Source: Epiperipatus broadwayi (lineage: Eukaryota; Onychophora; Udeonychophora; Euonychophora; Peripatidae). From it: a stretch of DNA of 64,000 nucleotides. The stretch is taken from NCBI GenBank assembly GCA_028023455.1, contig JAQFVV010012402.1, positions 15,376,935 through 15,440,934 of the forward strand, written 5' to 3'. Shown here one piece after another: positions 12,029 to 23,250 of the stretch. The notes under the pieces are model-generated. The model searched no databases. It saw only the letters and a list, made by a program, of their open reading frames with translations, and was not told the origin of the DNA. The first letter of the stretch is position 1. The number at the start of each line of letters is the position of its first letter. Position numbers and translations under genes: made by a program.

Positions 12029-12448
12029 TCAGATATTACAAATTTCTTAAATTTAGTAAAGTTAAAATGGGGAAATGATAAGATTCAATTTTCTTATGTT
12101 TTTCATAAATTGTCAGTAATAATTTATATCAAGGTTCCCCATTCCTAGAATAATATAAGAATTTTAAAACATTTAAAAAATATTAATATGAATATTTATA
12201 ACTTATTAAGAATAGTGTAAAAGAAAGTAAACTCAAATAAATAAATAAATTTTTTTATTCTCATTTTCAATAATTTTAACTATCAGTTTTAATTTTATAA
12301 GAAAGTAATAAGAAAATATATTTTCTCTCTTGAGCAATTTATTGATTAGTTTCAATGTTTTTAAAAATAATAATGAAATAAATAAATAAATAAAATTTTG
12401 TATATTGTTTATAAGGTTTTTAAAAGAAAAGAAACAAAAAGTTTTGAC
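12029..12448 (+). repeat. Dispersed repeat D, copy 1
   Basis: From TCAGATATTACAA to AAGTTTTGAC this matches 18755-19154 in the same orientation. Shared blocks include CCATTCCTAGAAT, TAATTTTAACTATCAGTT and AAGGTTT followed by AAAAGAAAAGA. Low-complexity insertions differ. No coding potential. It starts ~50 bp after copy A ends. Confidence 0.65.
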
Positions 12449-12490
12449 TGTCCTGCAGTCATCATAATGATAACTGCAGGACAGTTGAAA
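12441..12490. repeat. Hairpin, 19-bp near-perfect stem
   Basis: GTTTTGACTGTCCTGCAGT pairs with ACTGCAGGACAGTTGAAAC (two mismatches), with a 12-nt A/T-rich loop. It sits exactly at the end of repeat D copy 1 and is absent from copy 2. Confidence 0.7.
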
Positions 12491-15130
12491 CTGTAAGAGT
12501 AAAAATTTGATATAAAAAATAGTATTGTTAAGAGTATAAGAAGGTAGAAATGGTATGATATGTAAATATAGAAATCAATTCATAAGGAAAAGAGGAGGAA
12601 GAAGAAAATTGTATTACACATTAGTATCTTATAAAGAACAATTATTCTTGAGCAAGTTGTTGATAAAATTGGTAGCAGCAGTCTTTTTTGATTTAACTAT
12701 TGAAGAAAACAAACAGCAGTTCAGCTACAAAGAGAAACAGGCAAAACTCACTATATGTATGATCATCATCATGTGATGTTTATTGGCTATGAAGAAAACA
12801 GCGAGAAATGATTTTCTGATCTGAAGTAAAACTAATCTCACAACTACTTTTTAAAAAATGGCTTTTGAAGTGGATTTAAATAAAATCATGTGCTAAGCAT
12901 TAGCTAGAAGCTAAGAATCATCAAACCTCTCCATGTAGCCTATTTACTAGAAAAATATATAAGAGAAGCATACCCCTAAAATAATCTGAAACAAGATTTT
13001 TTCCTATTCAAAAGCATGATTGTCTTATTTTGTGTATTAGTCTAAACTGCAAATTAATAAGGATAAATTTAGCCTGGATTAAAGTAATATGAAAATATTA
13101 TAAAAATGGATAAATTTAACTGTGAACATTACCCTGAAAATCTGTGTTAATGAAGTTATCATAATGTAAATTTGTATCTACAAAAAAAAATTTAGAACTT
13201 CTAAAAAAGAGGATTGTTTAAATTCAACAGTGAAAGCCAAAAAAAAAAAAAATTGAAAATTACAACTATCAAAGAAAAACTAAAAAAAAAACATGGTAAG
13301 TTTAGGTATTATAATGTATCTATCCATATCTACACTTATAATTTTTAAAATGAATAATAAATGGTATGTTGAATAATAATTATTTTTTATTTATTAAAAC
13401 ATGTTTTCTGCTTATCCTATTTTCTCTCCAAAATATAATTGTATAGAACCTTTTCAGTTTCATAAGAAAAGGGGGAAAGGGGTTTGGCTAATTTAATTTT
13501 TTTATCTTTGAAATGGCTTTTCAATTTCAAAAATTGAAAGGGGAAATAATTCTATTTACAATTAAGATTAATTAAGTGAATTAGTAGATTGAACAATAAG
13601 TTAAGATTTCTTGCTCTATGAAATTATATTTTTTGCTAAAAATGTATTTAAGTTTGAAGTGTCATATTATCACATATTTTCTCCCAATTTTTTAATTTAT
13701 TAGTTAATTTATTAAATAATTGTTAAAAATATGTTTTAATGTTTTTATTCCTCCAGTTATATGCTCTGTGAATTGGCAGTGTGTTGCTTGATTTTTTAAT
13801 AGCATAATGTTTTAGGAATGTAAATTATTCCAATAAGACTATATCAATTAAAATAGATTAAGCACATACATGTATACTTTTTGTTTACTGTCACAGTCCT
13901 TAGAGCCTTGTGATTTTAAGGTAGCTCTAGAGCAATAAAGATTAATTTATTTATATGTGGGGACTTGTGTTTGTGTTTGGACATCCACATATTTCTCTGA
14001 TTGGTGTTTAAAGTCCATTCACTGCATTTTATTTTTTTGGATTTAGAAATTAATACATAGTAGACCTATACCCTCATGGTACCCATATGGATAGAGTATT
14101 GATGATGATTAGCATGCATCAAAATCTTGGCATTTTAAAATTATAATTAATAGATTAGTTCTTAAAGATGTGCATGCAGAATTGTTGCATATCATGCCCT
14201 ATATTTGGCATTGACTATCGAGTCTCTACTAAAAGGGATGGCTATTGATTATTCTTGTGTAATGTTGGTAATACAGATTATTAGTATCAATATAATTATC
14301 AGAATAACTATTTATATTTTGGTATTTTATTATTGCAGTGATGATTTTCATACTCCTTCCCTATACATTTATCATCTATATTTATTCATTGTTTTTGATT
14401 TTCATTTTATTTATTCATTGGGAATGGTAATGTTTTTCCATCTTCTCATTTTAGCCTTCATATCTGTACTATTATAAATAGTTATCTAACTATAGGCCCA
14501 ATTATGATTGAGTTCTTGTGGTCACATACAAAATGGCTCCATTGCTTAAAGCTCAAAAAAGTAAATTCTGTTTTTAATGCAAAATTAATTTTAAAAGAGT
14601 GTGTTACTGAGAAATATATGATGAGGATAAATGATAATTAAATTATAATATAAATTATAAAAAATAGTGATGTTAATGTATGTACATAGAAAGAATTCAT
14701 TTTTAAAATAGAATAGAAATCAAAGTATAATTTTTGGAGATTGGATTGAGCTCTTTCAGCTGTTGGAGTTTCTTTAGCTGTACTTTTAGTATAGGTGATG
14801 GAGGGGGGATTTTGTCATTGGCTTGAGAATGCAATTTAATCTAAACACTATACCAACCCATTTTCTAGTTTTATGTTTCCATTTCTTTATCATGGACAGT
14901 CTATGTAAATCTGTGTCATGAACTCCATTCTCTTAAGTTGCAAAGAAATTGAGCAAGGCCTAGTTATAACGTTTTGTGTTTACCAGATTTTAAGACTCAA
15001 AGGAGTAAGACTTTGGAATGATTTTTGCATTATTATTTATTTGAGTTACGCATGAAGAATTTAAAGTAATAAGACATACTTTTACAAGTTTAAAGGAATT
15101 GGAAGAGGTAAATGGAGTTCAGATAAAAAT
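12491..15130. other. No gene recognised; short F1 end fragment
   Basis: A fragment of the F1 fold-back end (ACAGGCAAAACTCACTATA) lies near 12737-12756, inside a 73-codon frame that is otherwise featureless. The rest is AT-rich. The 90-codon frame at 14205-14477 is hydrophobic and Ile-rich, without a motif. Confidence 0.4.
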
Positions 15131-15203
15131 TCATTTGAAGGTAAAGTGGAAATCAAAACAATTGTTAAAAAAGAGGTCAGATTGAACCCTACCTAATAGT
15201 AAC

Positions 15204-15878
15204 ATGTATAATTTAGTAAACCAATTCCTGAAAATAAAAATATTTAAGAGCCAGGCTGGTGAAATCCCTATTGAACATTTAAACAGCCTAGAAAAATATT
15301 TTAATTTAAATATAATGCCTGAAGAAAATGTTGACAATAGCATGCAGAATTTACAGGAAACAACTCAGGCATGGTGGGATTCTTTATTCACGAAGTTCAG
15401 TACTTTTAAATGTTATAAAAAGGTATTATTCCTAGCTATTGGATTGAAGTATATCAAAAGAGTATAATGTACCATCTTGCAGGAAAGATATAAACCTAGA
15501 AAGACATATCACTTTCTTGAGAAAGTAAATGGCTAGATTAAGAGCCCTAACTGCTCATTCTTTAACTGAAGACCAAATCATTTAAATCATAAAAATAAAG
15601 TTACCTCTTAAAGCTGAACAAATGCTGATTGTTACACTGAGCAGGTAGCTGAGCTGCTCAGTATACTTAATCTAAGCAGTCAACCATCAGATTACTTTAG
15701 TTACAAAGAAAGTTATAATAAACAGAGGAAACCTATAAATGAAGAAATAAATAAAGCACACATTGGGTGTATTGACATGAAGGCATTCACAAAGTTACCC
15801 CAGTCCAAGAAAACTAAATACTCTGGACAGATAACCAAATGTATCTATATATCCAAGTATAAATACAGGTATATATAT
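15204..15878 (+). pseudogene. LTR-retroelement gag remnant (family G2)
   Basis: The frame from 15204 reads LEKYFNLNIMPEENVDNSM and then QAWWDSLFTKFSTFK, the pattern of Gypsy-type capsid (aromatic alpha-helix, then A-x-WW-D-x-L). After the stop near 15467, matching pieces continue in other frames: RLRALTAHSLTEDQII, LPLKAEQMLI and EQVAELLSILNLSSQP. The block around AAATGCTGAT and GAGCTGCT recurs near 42200, where a second copy of the same gag is found. No protease or pol is seen. It is cut at the right by element copy C, which begins at 15879 in a (TA)n tract. Non-functional. Confidence 0.6.
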
Positions 15879-16155
15879 TATAACGATTCGGAGAATAACA
15901 CTTAACATAATCTGCACTACAGGGCGCCATCTAGGCATTTGAACCTAGAAAAATTTATAAAGTAGGCAGATACGTAAGTCAAAAAAAAATTTTTTTAATT
16001 TTATTTATATATTTTGATATCCGGTCGTTAGCCCATGTCACTAGCTCAGGGAGTAGCAGAGATTTAATAATATAATATCTTATCTAATTATATTTCAATA
16101 TTAAAAAATAAATAAAATAAGCCACTGCCAGTAATTAACATACAAAAATTTATTT

Positions 16156-16186
<31 letters not shown>

Positions 16187-18069
16187 AGATTTAACATTAT
16201 TATTTTAATATGTTTACTTTAACATTTAACATTATTTTTACTTTTATTTTAGATTTTTAATTTAAATTTTAAATTTTATACTATTATTAGTTCGCACAGA
16301 TTTGATTTATAATGTTTGTTTTATCATGTTGAGTATAGATCGGTTACATAGATTACACGGTTAAAAACATTTCAAAGTAAACACAAACGATCAAAATACA
16401 AAATCATTGATACCGTCAATTGCATAGGGAATACAAGAAACCCAATGGTGTTCATCATAAGACACCGCATTAACACCAATAACTTAAAAGACATCCGAAT
16501 AAATACATCTTAGATACTCACCGTAAGGTATCAGTATTTACCGAATGTCTATATATTTTGATCACATATGAAAACCAAAAACATAATTAACCAGTAACGA
16601 ACCCATGCAAGTGTCTATACCCAACTTAAATTTAATGCAATTTTATTTAGAGTGTCGAGTATGAATGAACTACATAGATTTGCACTTTAAAGAAAATATT
16701 CTATCCTTATTTAACCTTAGGCTAAAAGTTCGCGGTCAAACTAACGTCAATTCATCTGACACATTGATGCATTCAATGTAATATGAAATACGGCAGCACA
16801 AAAGGTTAAGAGAAGAAATTGCCTCTCATCAGATAGGAATACTACATCTATCTGACAAGAAGAGCAATAAAAAAACTCCATCGAAAGGAACAGCATTCTA
16901 CATCTTATAATCCCTTCCATAGGCAAAACAGAAGTGTGCGGCGTATAAAGTGATTCTGCCCATAGCGAAACTAGAATTACATCTACTAACTACATCAATA
17001 TATCCAATTCATTGACCCAATTCAACCACAAAACAAATAACCTAAGATTACCCTCCCCTAATATAACTTTACAAATCTATATAGCCATTCACGCCCGACT
17101 AAAGTTAACATTTATGTAATTTAGTCTAACGAAAAACAAAAATCATAATAGAAACTTAAAAGAACAAAAAAAAATAAATGGAAATGATTTTAAATAAATA
17201 AAAAAAAATACATCAAATAACATTATTAATATTAATTTACGTTGGTCAGATAGGATTCTATTTGTATTATTTAAATACGGAAAGTTTTTAATTTAATGTT
17301 CATTAATTATAAAGTTCTTACGATTTTAAACAGTTCATCTTTATCTGTTGCTTGCCATTTGAATGTGAATTCCCACGCCGTCTAAAAAAAAAGATTGGTA
17401 TTCTGTTGGCCATTTTATTTATTCATCCGGAGGTTTTTTTTACTCCAGCTGGTCCTCAATGTAGAAAACGATTGTTCATTTCTCTTTCTTCCTAGCAGAA
17501 CTGAAGGGATTGAAGAGTGGGTCTTTTCAATCCCTTCTCCTTCAACTCCGCACTAACACATATCTGTCCACTTGTAATAACCAACTAACCCTTTTATTTT
17601 CAAACCTTTCCTTTTATAATAATTTTGTGGATTAACTCAACATTACGACATGATGGTGAAAATCTTTTTGTTGAGGTCCGATTTCCCGATGGATTTCTTT
17701 CATTTGCTAAAAGTTTCTATTGTTTTCCTATCTGACCATTGCTTATACATTTAAATGCCCAAAGGCTTGTTCACTTGGACTAATTAAAATAATCATTTCC
17801 ATTTTACAAAAGATTAATTAATCTGTTTTCAAACTTAAACATATATTTTTATCTCTAAATCTTTTCTGAAAATTTAGTTTTAAAATACTTTTTCTTTAAT
17901 AAAGTTTTATTTTAATAATTATTTATCTGTGCGATTTAAATATATATATATGAGTTTAGTATAGAATTTTAATTTTCAATTCTTAAAAAAGAAGTTTTTA
18001 TTTGCCAATTTTTTTTATTTTTATGTTTACTAATAAAAAATAATGTAACGTACGTATGTGCCCATTATA
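15879..18069 (-). mobile_element. 2.1-2.2 kb TGTAACGA element, copy C (inverted)
   Basis: Minus-strand copy of the family at 9915 and 50631. Its 3' terminus is at 15879 (complement reads TCGTTATA). Its 5' terminus is near 18069 (complement TATAATGGGCACATACGT, matching the copy B start). Both outer flanks are (TA)n. Read on the minus strand the order is 5' end, TATAAAAGG, hairpin, module X, module Y, GCCACTGCC complement, GCCTAGATGGCGCC, end, the same order as copy B. It carries a (CA)n(TA)n microsatellite at 16157-16188. No ORF of note. It may be a solo LTR. Its orientation is opposite to copy A only 4 kb away. Confidence 0.75.
17503..17618 (-). promoter_or_regulatory. Copy C TATA box and conserved-loop hairpin
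   Basis: Minus strand: TATAAAAGG (17610-17618), then a 12-bp perfect stem GAAGGGATTGAA / TTCAATCCCTTC (17503-17514 with 17526-17537) and loop AAGACCCACTC. The stem equals that of copy B; the loop core GACCCAC differs from GACGCAC by one base. Confidence 0.5.
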
Positions 18070-18754
18070 TATATATATAAAGAAGTAGAGCTAGGAAACA
18101 AAAAAATCAATATAAAGTCCGGCATGAGAAAATGAATAGGGATTATGAAGATGGTAGAGGATATTCTAAATCACTGAGAATGAGAACACCACCTCCATTT
18201 AAAAACCTCTAGGACAGCAATAAAAGATGACACTTAAGAGTTACAATGAGAGTGGCTTACTACATCAATGACTCTGGATCAGTTTTAAGATAAAATGATT
18301 TTTATAAAATGCTGAAATACCTGTGTAAAAAATTAAAAAAAGAAGAGATTCGATCACCAAATGTGACTTCCCAAAATATATAAAATAATTCCAGCTTGCT
18401 ATAAAAAGTGCAACAGTGACTAATCACGATGTCATCAAAATGAAAACAAGATAATAGTTTAAAGACCATGATTAAATGAATTGTAGCATCTTGAAGAAAA
18501 GAACCTTAATGCATTACCTATATATTACCTCTAAATAAAAAATAAGCTAAAAAATAAAGCTAGAATACTTAAGCTATTTTATAATGAAGTATAAATAAAT
18601 GAAAAAATGTACTTGGATGACACAGTTCCAGCAGTAAAGTGACTATTAAGAATATAAGTTTAAAATACTGAGAAATGAAATCTCCAATTTGTTGTTTCAA
18701 CATTTTAAGGGATGGGTATAGTAATGTTGTGGATAGTGACTAACTAGGACTATA
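18070..18754. other. No gene recognised
   Basis: A/G-rich non-coding sequence between copy C and repeat D copy 2. No frame with recognisable similarity. Confidence 0.4.
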
Positions 18755-19154
18755 TCAGATATTACAAGCTTCTTTTTATATATTTTTTATATTATTAGTA
18801 ATAATTTATTTAAAGGTCTTCCATTCCTAGAATGATAATATGAGAATTTCCAAATGCTTTTAAAATAATAATGTGAATATTTATAATTTTGTAGGCATAG
18901 TGTAAAAGAGAGAGAAAAGATATAAAATCAATAAGTAATTTCTTTTATTCTTTCTCTTCAGTAATTTTAACTATCAGTTCTAATTTTTATGAAAAGGTAT
19001 TACAATAAATAACTTTTCCCCTCTCTTCAGTAATTTATTTAGTTTCTTTTTTTTTTTCAAAATAATAATAATAATACAAGATATTAAAAAATTAATATTT
19101 TATGAACTGTTTTTAAGGTTTAATTAAAAGAAAAGATAAAAATAAGATTTTGAC
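18755..19154 (+). repeat. Dispersed repeat D, copy 2
   Basis: Same orientation and block order as 12029-12448. It ends AAGATTTTGAC. It lies beside copy C, whereas copy 1 lies beside copy A. Confidence 0.65.
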
Positions 19155-19202
19155 ATTTTGATAAAAAATTTGTTTTAACTAATTAAATTTTTTTTTTTTT
19201 TT

Positions 19203-19351
19203 TGGTAATCATCTGAATTCCAGGCACGGCTGCCTGATGGCATTGTTTATGTGTCAAAAGACATAAAAATGCCATTTCTGCAGCCGGCCTGTTTTGTGAT
19301 TTGAAACTATTTACACATATTTGTTCTATTTATAGCTGATTACCATATAGC
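19203..19351. mobile_element. Short fold-back with GC-rich hairpin
   Basis: Outer ends GGTAATCA and TGATTACC are inverted repeats. Inside, 19221-19291 folds as CAGGCACGGCTGC...ATGGCAT against ATGCCAT...GCAGCCGGCCTG. It is unusually GC-rich for the window. It sits 70 bp upstream of the Gypsy LTR and may be an independent MITE. Confidence 0.5.
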
Positions 19352-19421
19352 TTGAGGGTGTTTTAATTTCAAGTCGGTACAACTTTTCAAATCTCCTTAA
19401 TAAAGTAATGTCATTTACATT

Positions 19422-19796
19422 TGTAGAATACGGAGACGTTGACTCTAGAAACGTCCGGTTTTACGAGAACGGGAAAAAAGAGAACGGAAAGACCAAGATG
19501 GCGTAACGTATAGCCACACGTGGAACCAAATGTTTTATTTTTCATTTGCCGTGAGTAATAGAACTTTTTTTTGAAGAGACTTTAATTGAAGAGACTTTAA
19601 TTATATGTATACTTTTGATTTTGTTACTGTTTTTCTTTCCGCACATTTTGTTATCTTAAGCATAGACATTTTTTTTGTATAATAACACATAACGTGTAAC
19701 TAATAAACTAGCTTTGGGAAAGTAAAACTGTCTCCGACTCTTAAGTTGATAAATTGTGATTTCGGCTGAGATCGTTAACTTCCCGAAAACACTACA
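19422..19796 (+). repeat. Gypsy element 5' LTR
   Basis: A 375-bp segment bounded by the perfect inverted ends TGTAG (19422) and CTACA (19796) and followed two bases later by a primer-binding-site-like sequence. It contains AATAACACATAAC and AACTAATAAAC tracts that may hold polyadenylation signals, and GC-richer blocks than its surroundings. The base pairs before it (ACATT) would be the target duplication, but no 3' LTR is present to test this. Confidence 0.75.
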
Positions 19797-19798
19797 GA

Positions 19799-19816
19799 TG
19801 GCGCAGTCGTGAACAG
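19799..19816 (+). other. Primer-binding site
   Basis: TGGCGCAGTCGTGAACAG starts two bases after the LTR end, the standard position for minus-strand priming in LTR retroelements. The cognate tRNA cannot be assigned by eye. Confidence 0.65.
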
Positions 19817-19887
19817 GATGTTAAATCGGAGATTGTTTTTTTGTGCGTAATTTTGAAAAAAGTGAATACATCAGAATAGAGATAAAA

Positions 19888-20342
19888 ATGTCAGTACGTC
19901 ACACATATTAAGAGAATTTGAAATAGGAAACCCAGCGGGATGGACCCTCTACGTCGAACAAATAGAAAGATATATGAGATTAAATAAAGTCAAGGATGAC
20001 AAAACGAAAATCTCGACATTGTTGTATTTTGCCGGAATAGACGTAGTTCAGATTGCTAAACAGTTGGCCGAGAACAAAACTCTGGAGCAAATACCGTATA
20101 AGCTATTAGTTGAAAAACTCACAAATTATTTTCAACCTGCAATTACAAAAAGAGTCGCTCGTTTGAGATTCAGAATGAGAAAACAAAACACACATGAAAG
20201 TTATTCGGAATATAACCTCGCATTGCGGACATTAGCACGAGACTGTGCATTCTCGGACATAGATGACATGCTCCTAGATCAGTTCCTATATGGCATGATG
20301 GACCACAATCTGAGAAAACAACTACTCAGTGAAACAGATTGA
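19888..20342 (+). pseudogene. Gypsy gag, matrix/capsid part, frameshifted
   Basis: An ATG at 19888 opens a frame that stops after seven codons, but a one-base shift leads straight into REFEIGNPAGWTLYVEQIE and on to 20342. The capsid-like core LLVEKLTNYFQP...RLRFRMRKQNTHESYSEY...LARDCAF matches the usual Gypsy gag pattern seen in K02A2.6-like animal elements. The frame ends LLSETD-stop at 20342, while the adjacent frame resumes at KQIDYNAAIAKCVAHETL, so a second indel lies near 20330. Gag would be ~230 residues before the zinc knuckles if restored. Likely non-functional in this copy. Confidence 0.8.
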
Positions 20343-21042
20343 TTATAATGCAGCAATTGCGAAATGTGTGGCTCACGAGACACTAGTGACTAATGCAAAG
20401 GAATTTCGAGAGGGAATCCAAGAAAAAAATTATACGACAGATGTACATAAACTAGAACCAATGGAAACACAACCACAGACATCGAGAGAGTCTTTTAGCT
20501 GTTATTGTTGTGGCATGAAAGGACACGTGAAAAGGACATGTAAGAATAGAACTTTGAAATGCCGAACATGTGGCATTAAGGGCCATATGGCGATCGTTTG
20601 CAGAAACAGGGATGGAAACCAATACAGAAGTGATAAGAGAATGGAAGTGACAAGGAGGGCAGAAATAAAGAAATGTGAGACAAACCTGAGCGAACAAATA
20701 GTGCTGGATGTCAGAATAATAAATGTAAAAGTAACAATGGAGATAGACAGTGGGGCAGGGCTATCCATTCTGTCAATAAAGGATTGGGAAAAAATTAACA
20801 CCATATCTAAGTCGAACCTAAAGTTGGATAAGACTAATGTTATCGCCACTGATGTAAATGGAAACAATGTCCAAATTTGTGGAAAAATTTCGGTCCCAGT
20901 GAAATTAAATAACAAAAGCAAAATTTTGCCCTTGTACATAGTTAAAAAGAACATAAAACCCTTACTGGGCCGAAACTGGTTCCGCCCACTGGGCATATCC
21001 ATACAAGTGATTAAAACTGTAAAGTTAGAAAACATAGTGTGA
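20329..21042 (+). pseudogene. Gypsy nucleocapsid and protease
   Basis: A 237-residue frame in phase with downstream pol. Two CCHC zinc knuckles are at about residues 58-71 (CYCCGMKGHVKRTC) and 78-91 (CRTCGIKGHMAIVC), both with exact C-x2-C-x4-H-x4-C spacing. A retropepsin active site DSGAG is near residue 140, and the second half of the fold (LLGRNWF) is near 215-222. The frame is closed by TGA at 21040-21042. The next in-frame codons QKFPRIFEEK continue naturally into the RT linker, so this TGA is either a disabling nonsense mutation or a readthrough site. Nonsense is more likely given the other breaks. Confidence 0.85.
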
Positions 21043-22824
21043 CAGAAATTCCCAAGGATATTTGAGGAAAAAATAGGAATACTGAAAATAGACCTAGTAG
21101 ACATAGAACTTACCGATGAAGCCCAACCAGTAGCAAGCAAACCCCGGAAGGTTCCATTTGCACTAAGAGCAATGGTCGAAGAAAGTCTGTCAGCCCTGGT
21201 AAAGGAAGAAGTGTTGTTGCCAGTGGAAAGTTCAGATTGGGCCACTCCAATTGTGATAGTCACAAAGCCAGACGGGAATTTGCGGATTTGTGGGGACTAC
21301 AGGTTCACTGTAAATCAATATCTAAAAAAAAGTGTGTATCCAGTCCCGAATGTCACAGAAATAGTGGCATCACTCCAGGAAGCTGCAGTTTTCGCTAAGA
21401 TAGATTTGAGGTCAGCTTTTCATCAAATCCCAGTCACAGAGAGGTCAGCAAAAATACTAACTCTCTGTACTCATGTCGGTCTTTTCCAGTGCAATAAGTT
21501 ACCATATGGAATCATGACAGCCCCCAATATATTCCAAGCTAAAATAGATCAAATGATGCAGAATATGGAGGCAGTGATCCCCTACCTGGATGACCTACTG
21601 ATTTATGCTAAATCAGAAACCGAACTGAAGGAACGCGTGCTTGCCATATGCAACAGATTGGAAAAAGTGGGAATCAGGATAAATACCAGTAAGAGCATTT
21701 GGTCCATGAGAGAAATAAAGTTCCTGGGACATATTATTGATCAAAATGGAAAACGTCCTAATCCCGAGAAGGTCGCCGCGATAAAAAATGCTCCAGTACC
21801 AAGAAATGTAAAAGACTTACAAGCATTTCTGGGAATGCTAACCTTCTACGAAACCTTTTTGAAGGGAAAGGCACATCAGCTAAAACCCCTTTATGCCTTA
21901 TTACACAAGGGTCAGCGCTGGAAGTGGAAGGCTGAACACCAAACTGTTTTCCAGGCAACCAAGGATTTATTGTCATCTGAAAGTCTGTTAATGCATTACC
22001 AAGGTAATCAAGAAGTTATAGTAACCGCGGATGCTTTGGAATATGGGGTTGGAGCCGTCATATCACACTTGATAAATGGACAAGAACATCCGATAGCCTA
22101 TGCCTCCCATACCCTGTCACCTGCGGAAACTAACTATAGCCAGCTGGACAAAGAATCCCTCGCTATCATTTTCACGGTAAAGAAATTTCATCAGTACATC
22201 TATGGGCGAAATTTCACCTTATGCACCGATCATCACCCACTATTAGGCATATTAGGCAAGACCAAAAAAACACCCAAATATAGCAGCCAGAGAATGCTAA
22301 GATGGATTAATATACTGGCAGCATACGATTATACACTAGTACACAAGCCGGGAAAGGACATACCTCATGCTGATGCCCTATCGCGTCTACCACTGAAGGC
22401 GGATAGACCACGTGAATTCGTGGAAGTGAATTTATTGGAAGTGGTGAAATTGGACAATACAGTAAATAGTGCAAAAATAGCGGAGTGGACAGCTAGTGAT
22501 TCGGGATGTTGCCAAATGAGGACTTGGATAAAGGAAGGATGGCCAAGCCACCGTCCTGATTATCTTCATATAGCTATCTGGAATGCCCATCAAACCCTCT
22601 CTACCTGTAATGGTTGTATCACCAGGACAGATCGTGTATTCGTACCAATGGAAGGTCATGCCCAGGTCTTAAGACTACTCCATGCCGGACACCCGGGAAT
22701 AGTGAGAATGAAAGCTTTGTCACATTCATATGTGTGGTGGCCAGGAATTGACCAAGAGATCGAAGAGATGGTGGGACAGTGCCACAGTTGCCAAGCCGAG
22801 GCAAACCTGCCAAAAAAACACTGA
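21043..22824 (+). pseudogene. Gypsy pol: RT, RNase H, integrase zinc-binding region
   Basis: Continues in phase from the protease. From the first Met (21172) there are 550 open codons. RT: FAKIDL (about 74-79), LPYG (110-113), YLDD catalytic motif (138-141), FLGHII (184-189). RNase H: acidic residues in VTADALEYG (D287), LDKESLA (E328) and CTDHHPL (D353), then HADALSRLP. Integrase N-terminus: HAGHPGI...C-H-S-C around 503-543, the HHCC zinc-binding module. The frame ends KKH-stop at 22824, where a homopolymer (A7) has shifted the frame. The length and order fit an animal Gypsy pol of the K02A2.6-like type. This block is well preserved compared with other elements here, so the insertion is fairly young. 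Confidence 0.92.
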
Positions 22825-23250
22825 GCTCTTGGATAGAACCAAACAAAACCTGGGAACGGATCCACATTGATTATGCTGGGCCTATAGATGGACAAATGGT
22901 TTTGGTGGTGGTGGACGCATACAGCAATTGGGTGAATACCGTTTGGTAAGGTCAGCAAACTCAACATGTACCGAAAGAGCTCTCCAAGAGATGTTTACCA
23001 CGCATGGATACCCTGAGATATTGGTATCGGATAATGGAACAAGCTTTACCTCCACCAGTTTTGAAAACTTCCTGACAGAAAGAGGGATATGTCACATTTT
23101 TGCACTGACATACCACCCTGCATCAAATGGTTTGGCAGAGAAGGCAGTCCAGTGTTTAAAAAAGGACCTGAAGAAAATAAGGAAGACCAAGATGGAGGAA
23201 GCATTGCTGGAAATCATGTTCTTCCAACATTTTTTGCCAAGATGTTAATT
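22812..23250 (+). pseudogene. Gypsy integrase core, split over two frames, 3'-truncated
   Basis: First piece: TWERIHIDYAGPIDGQM then VVVDAYSNWV carries the first catalytic Asp. A frameshift near 22930 follows. Second piece (from 22928): ILVSDNGTSF carries the second Asp and NGLAEKAVQCLKKDL the Glu, so all three DDE residues survive across frames. Similarity fades after EEALLEIMFFQ at about 23235. No C-terminal integrase domain, chromodomain, polypurine tract or 3' LTR follows, so the element is truncated on the right. Confidence 0.85.

Noticed and set aside
20502-21263. 253-codon minus-strand frame
   Set aside because: Lies antisense to zinc-knuckle/protease sequence of the Gypsy element; translation has no motif. 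It is a shadow of the real gene.
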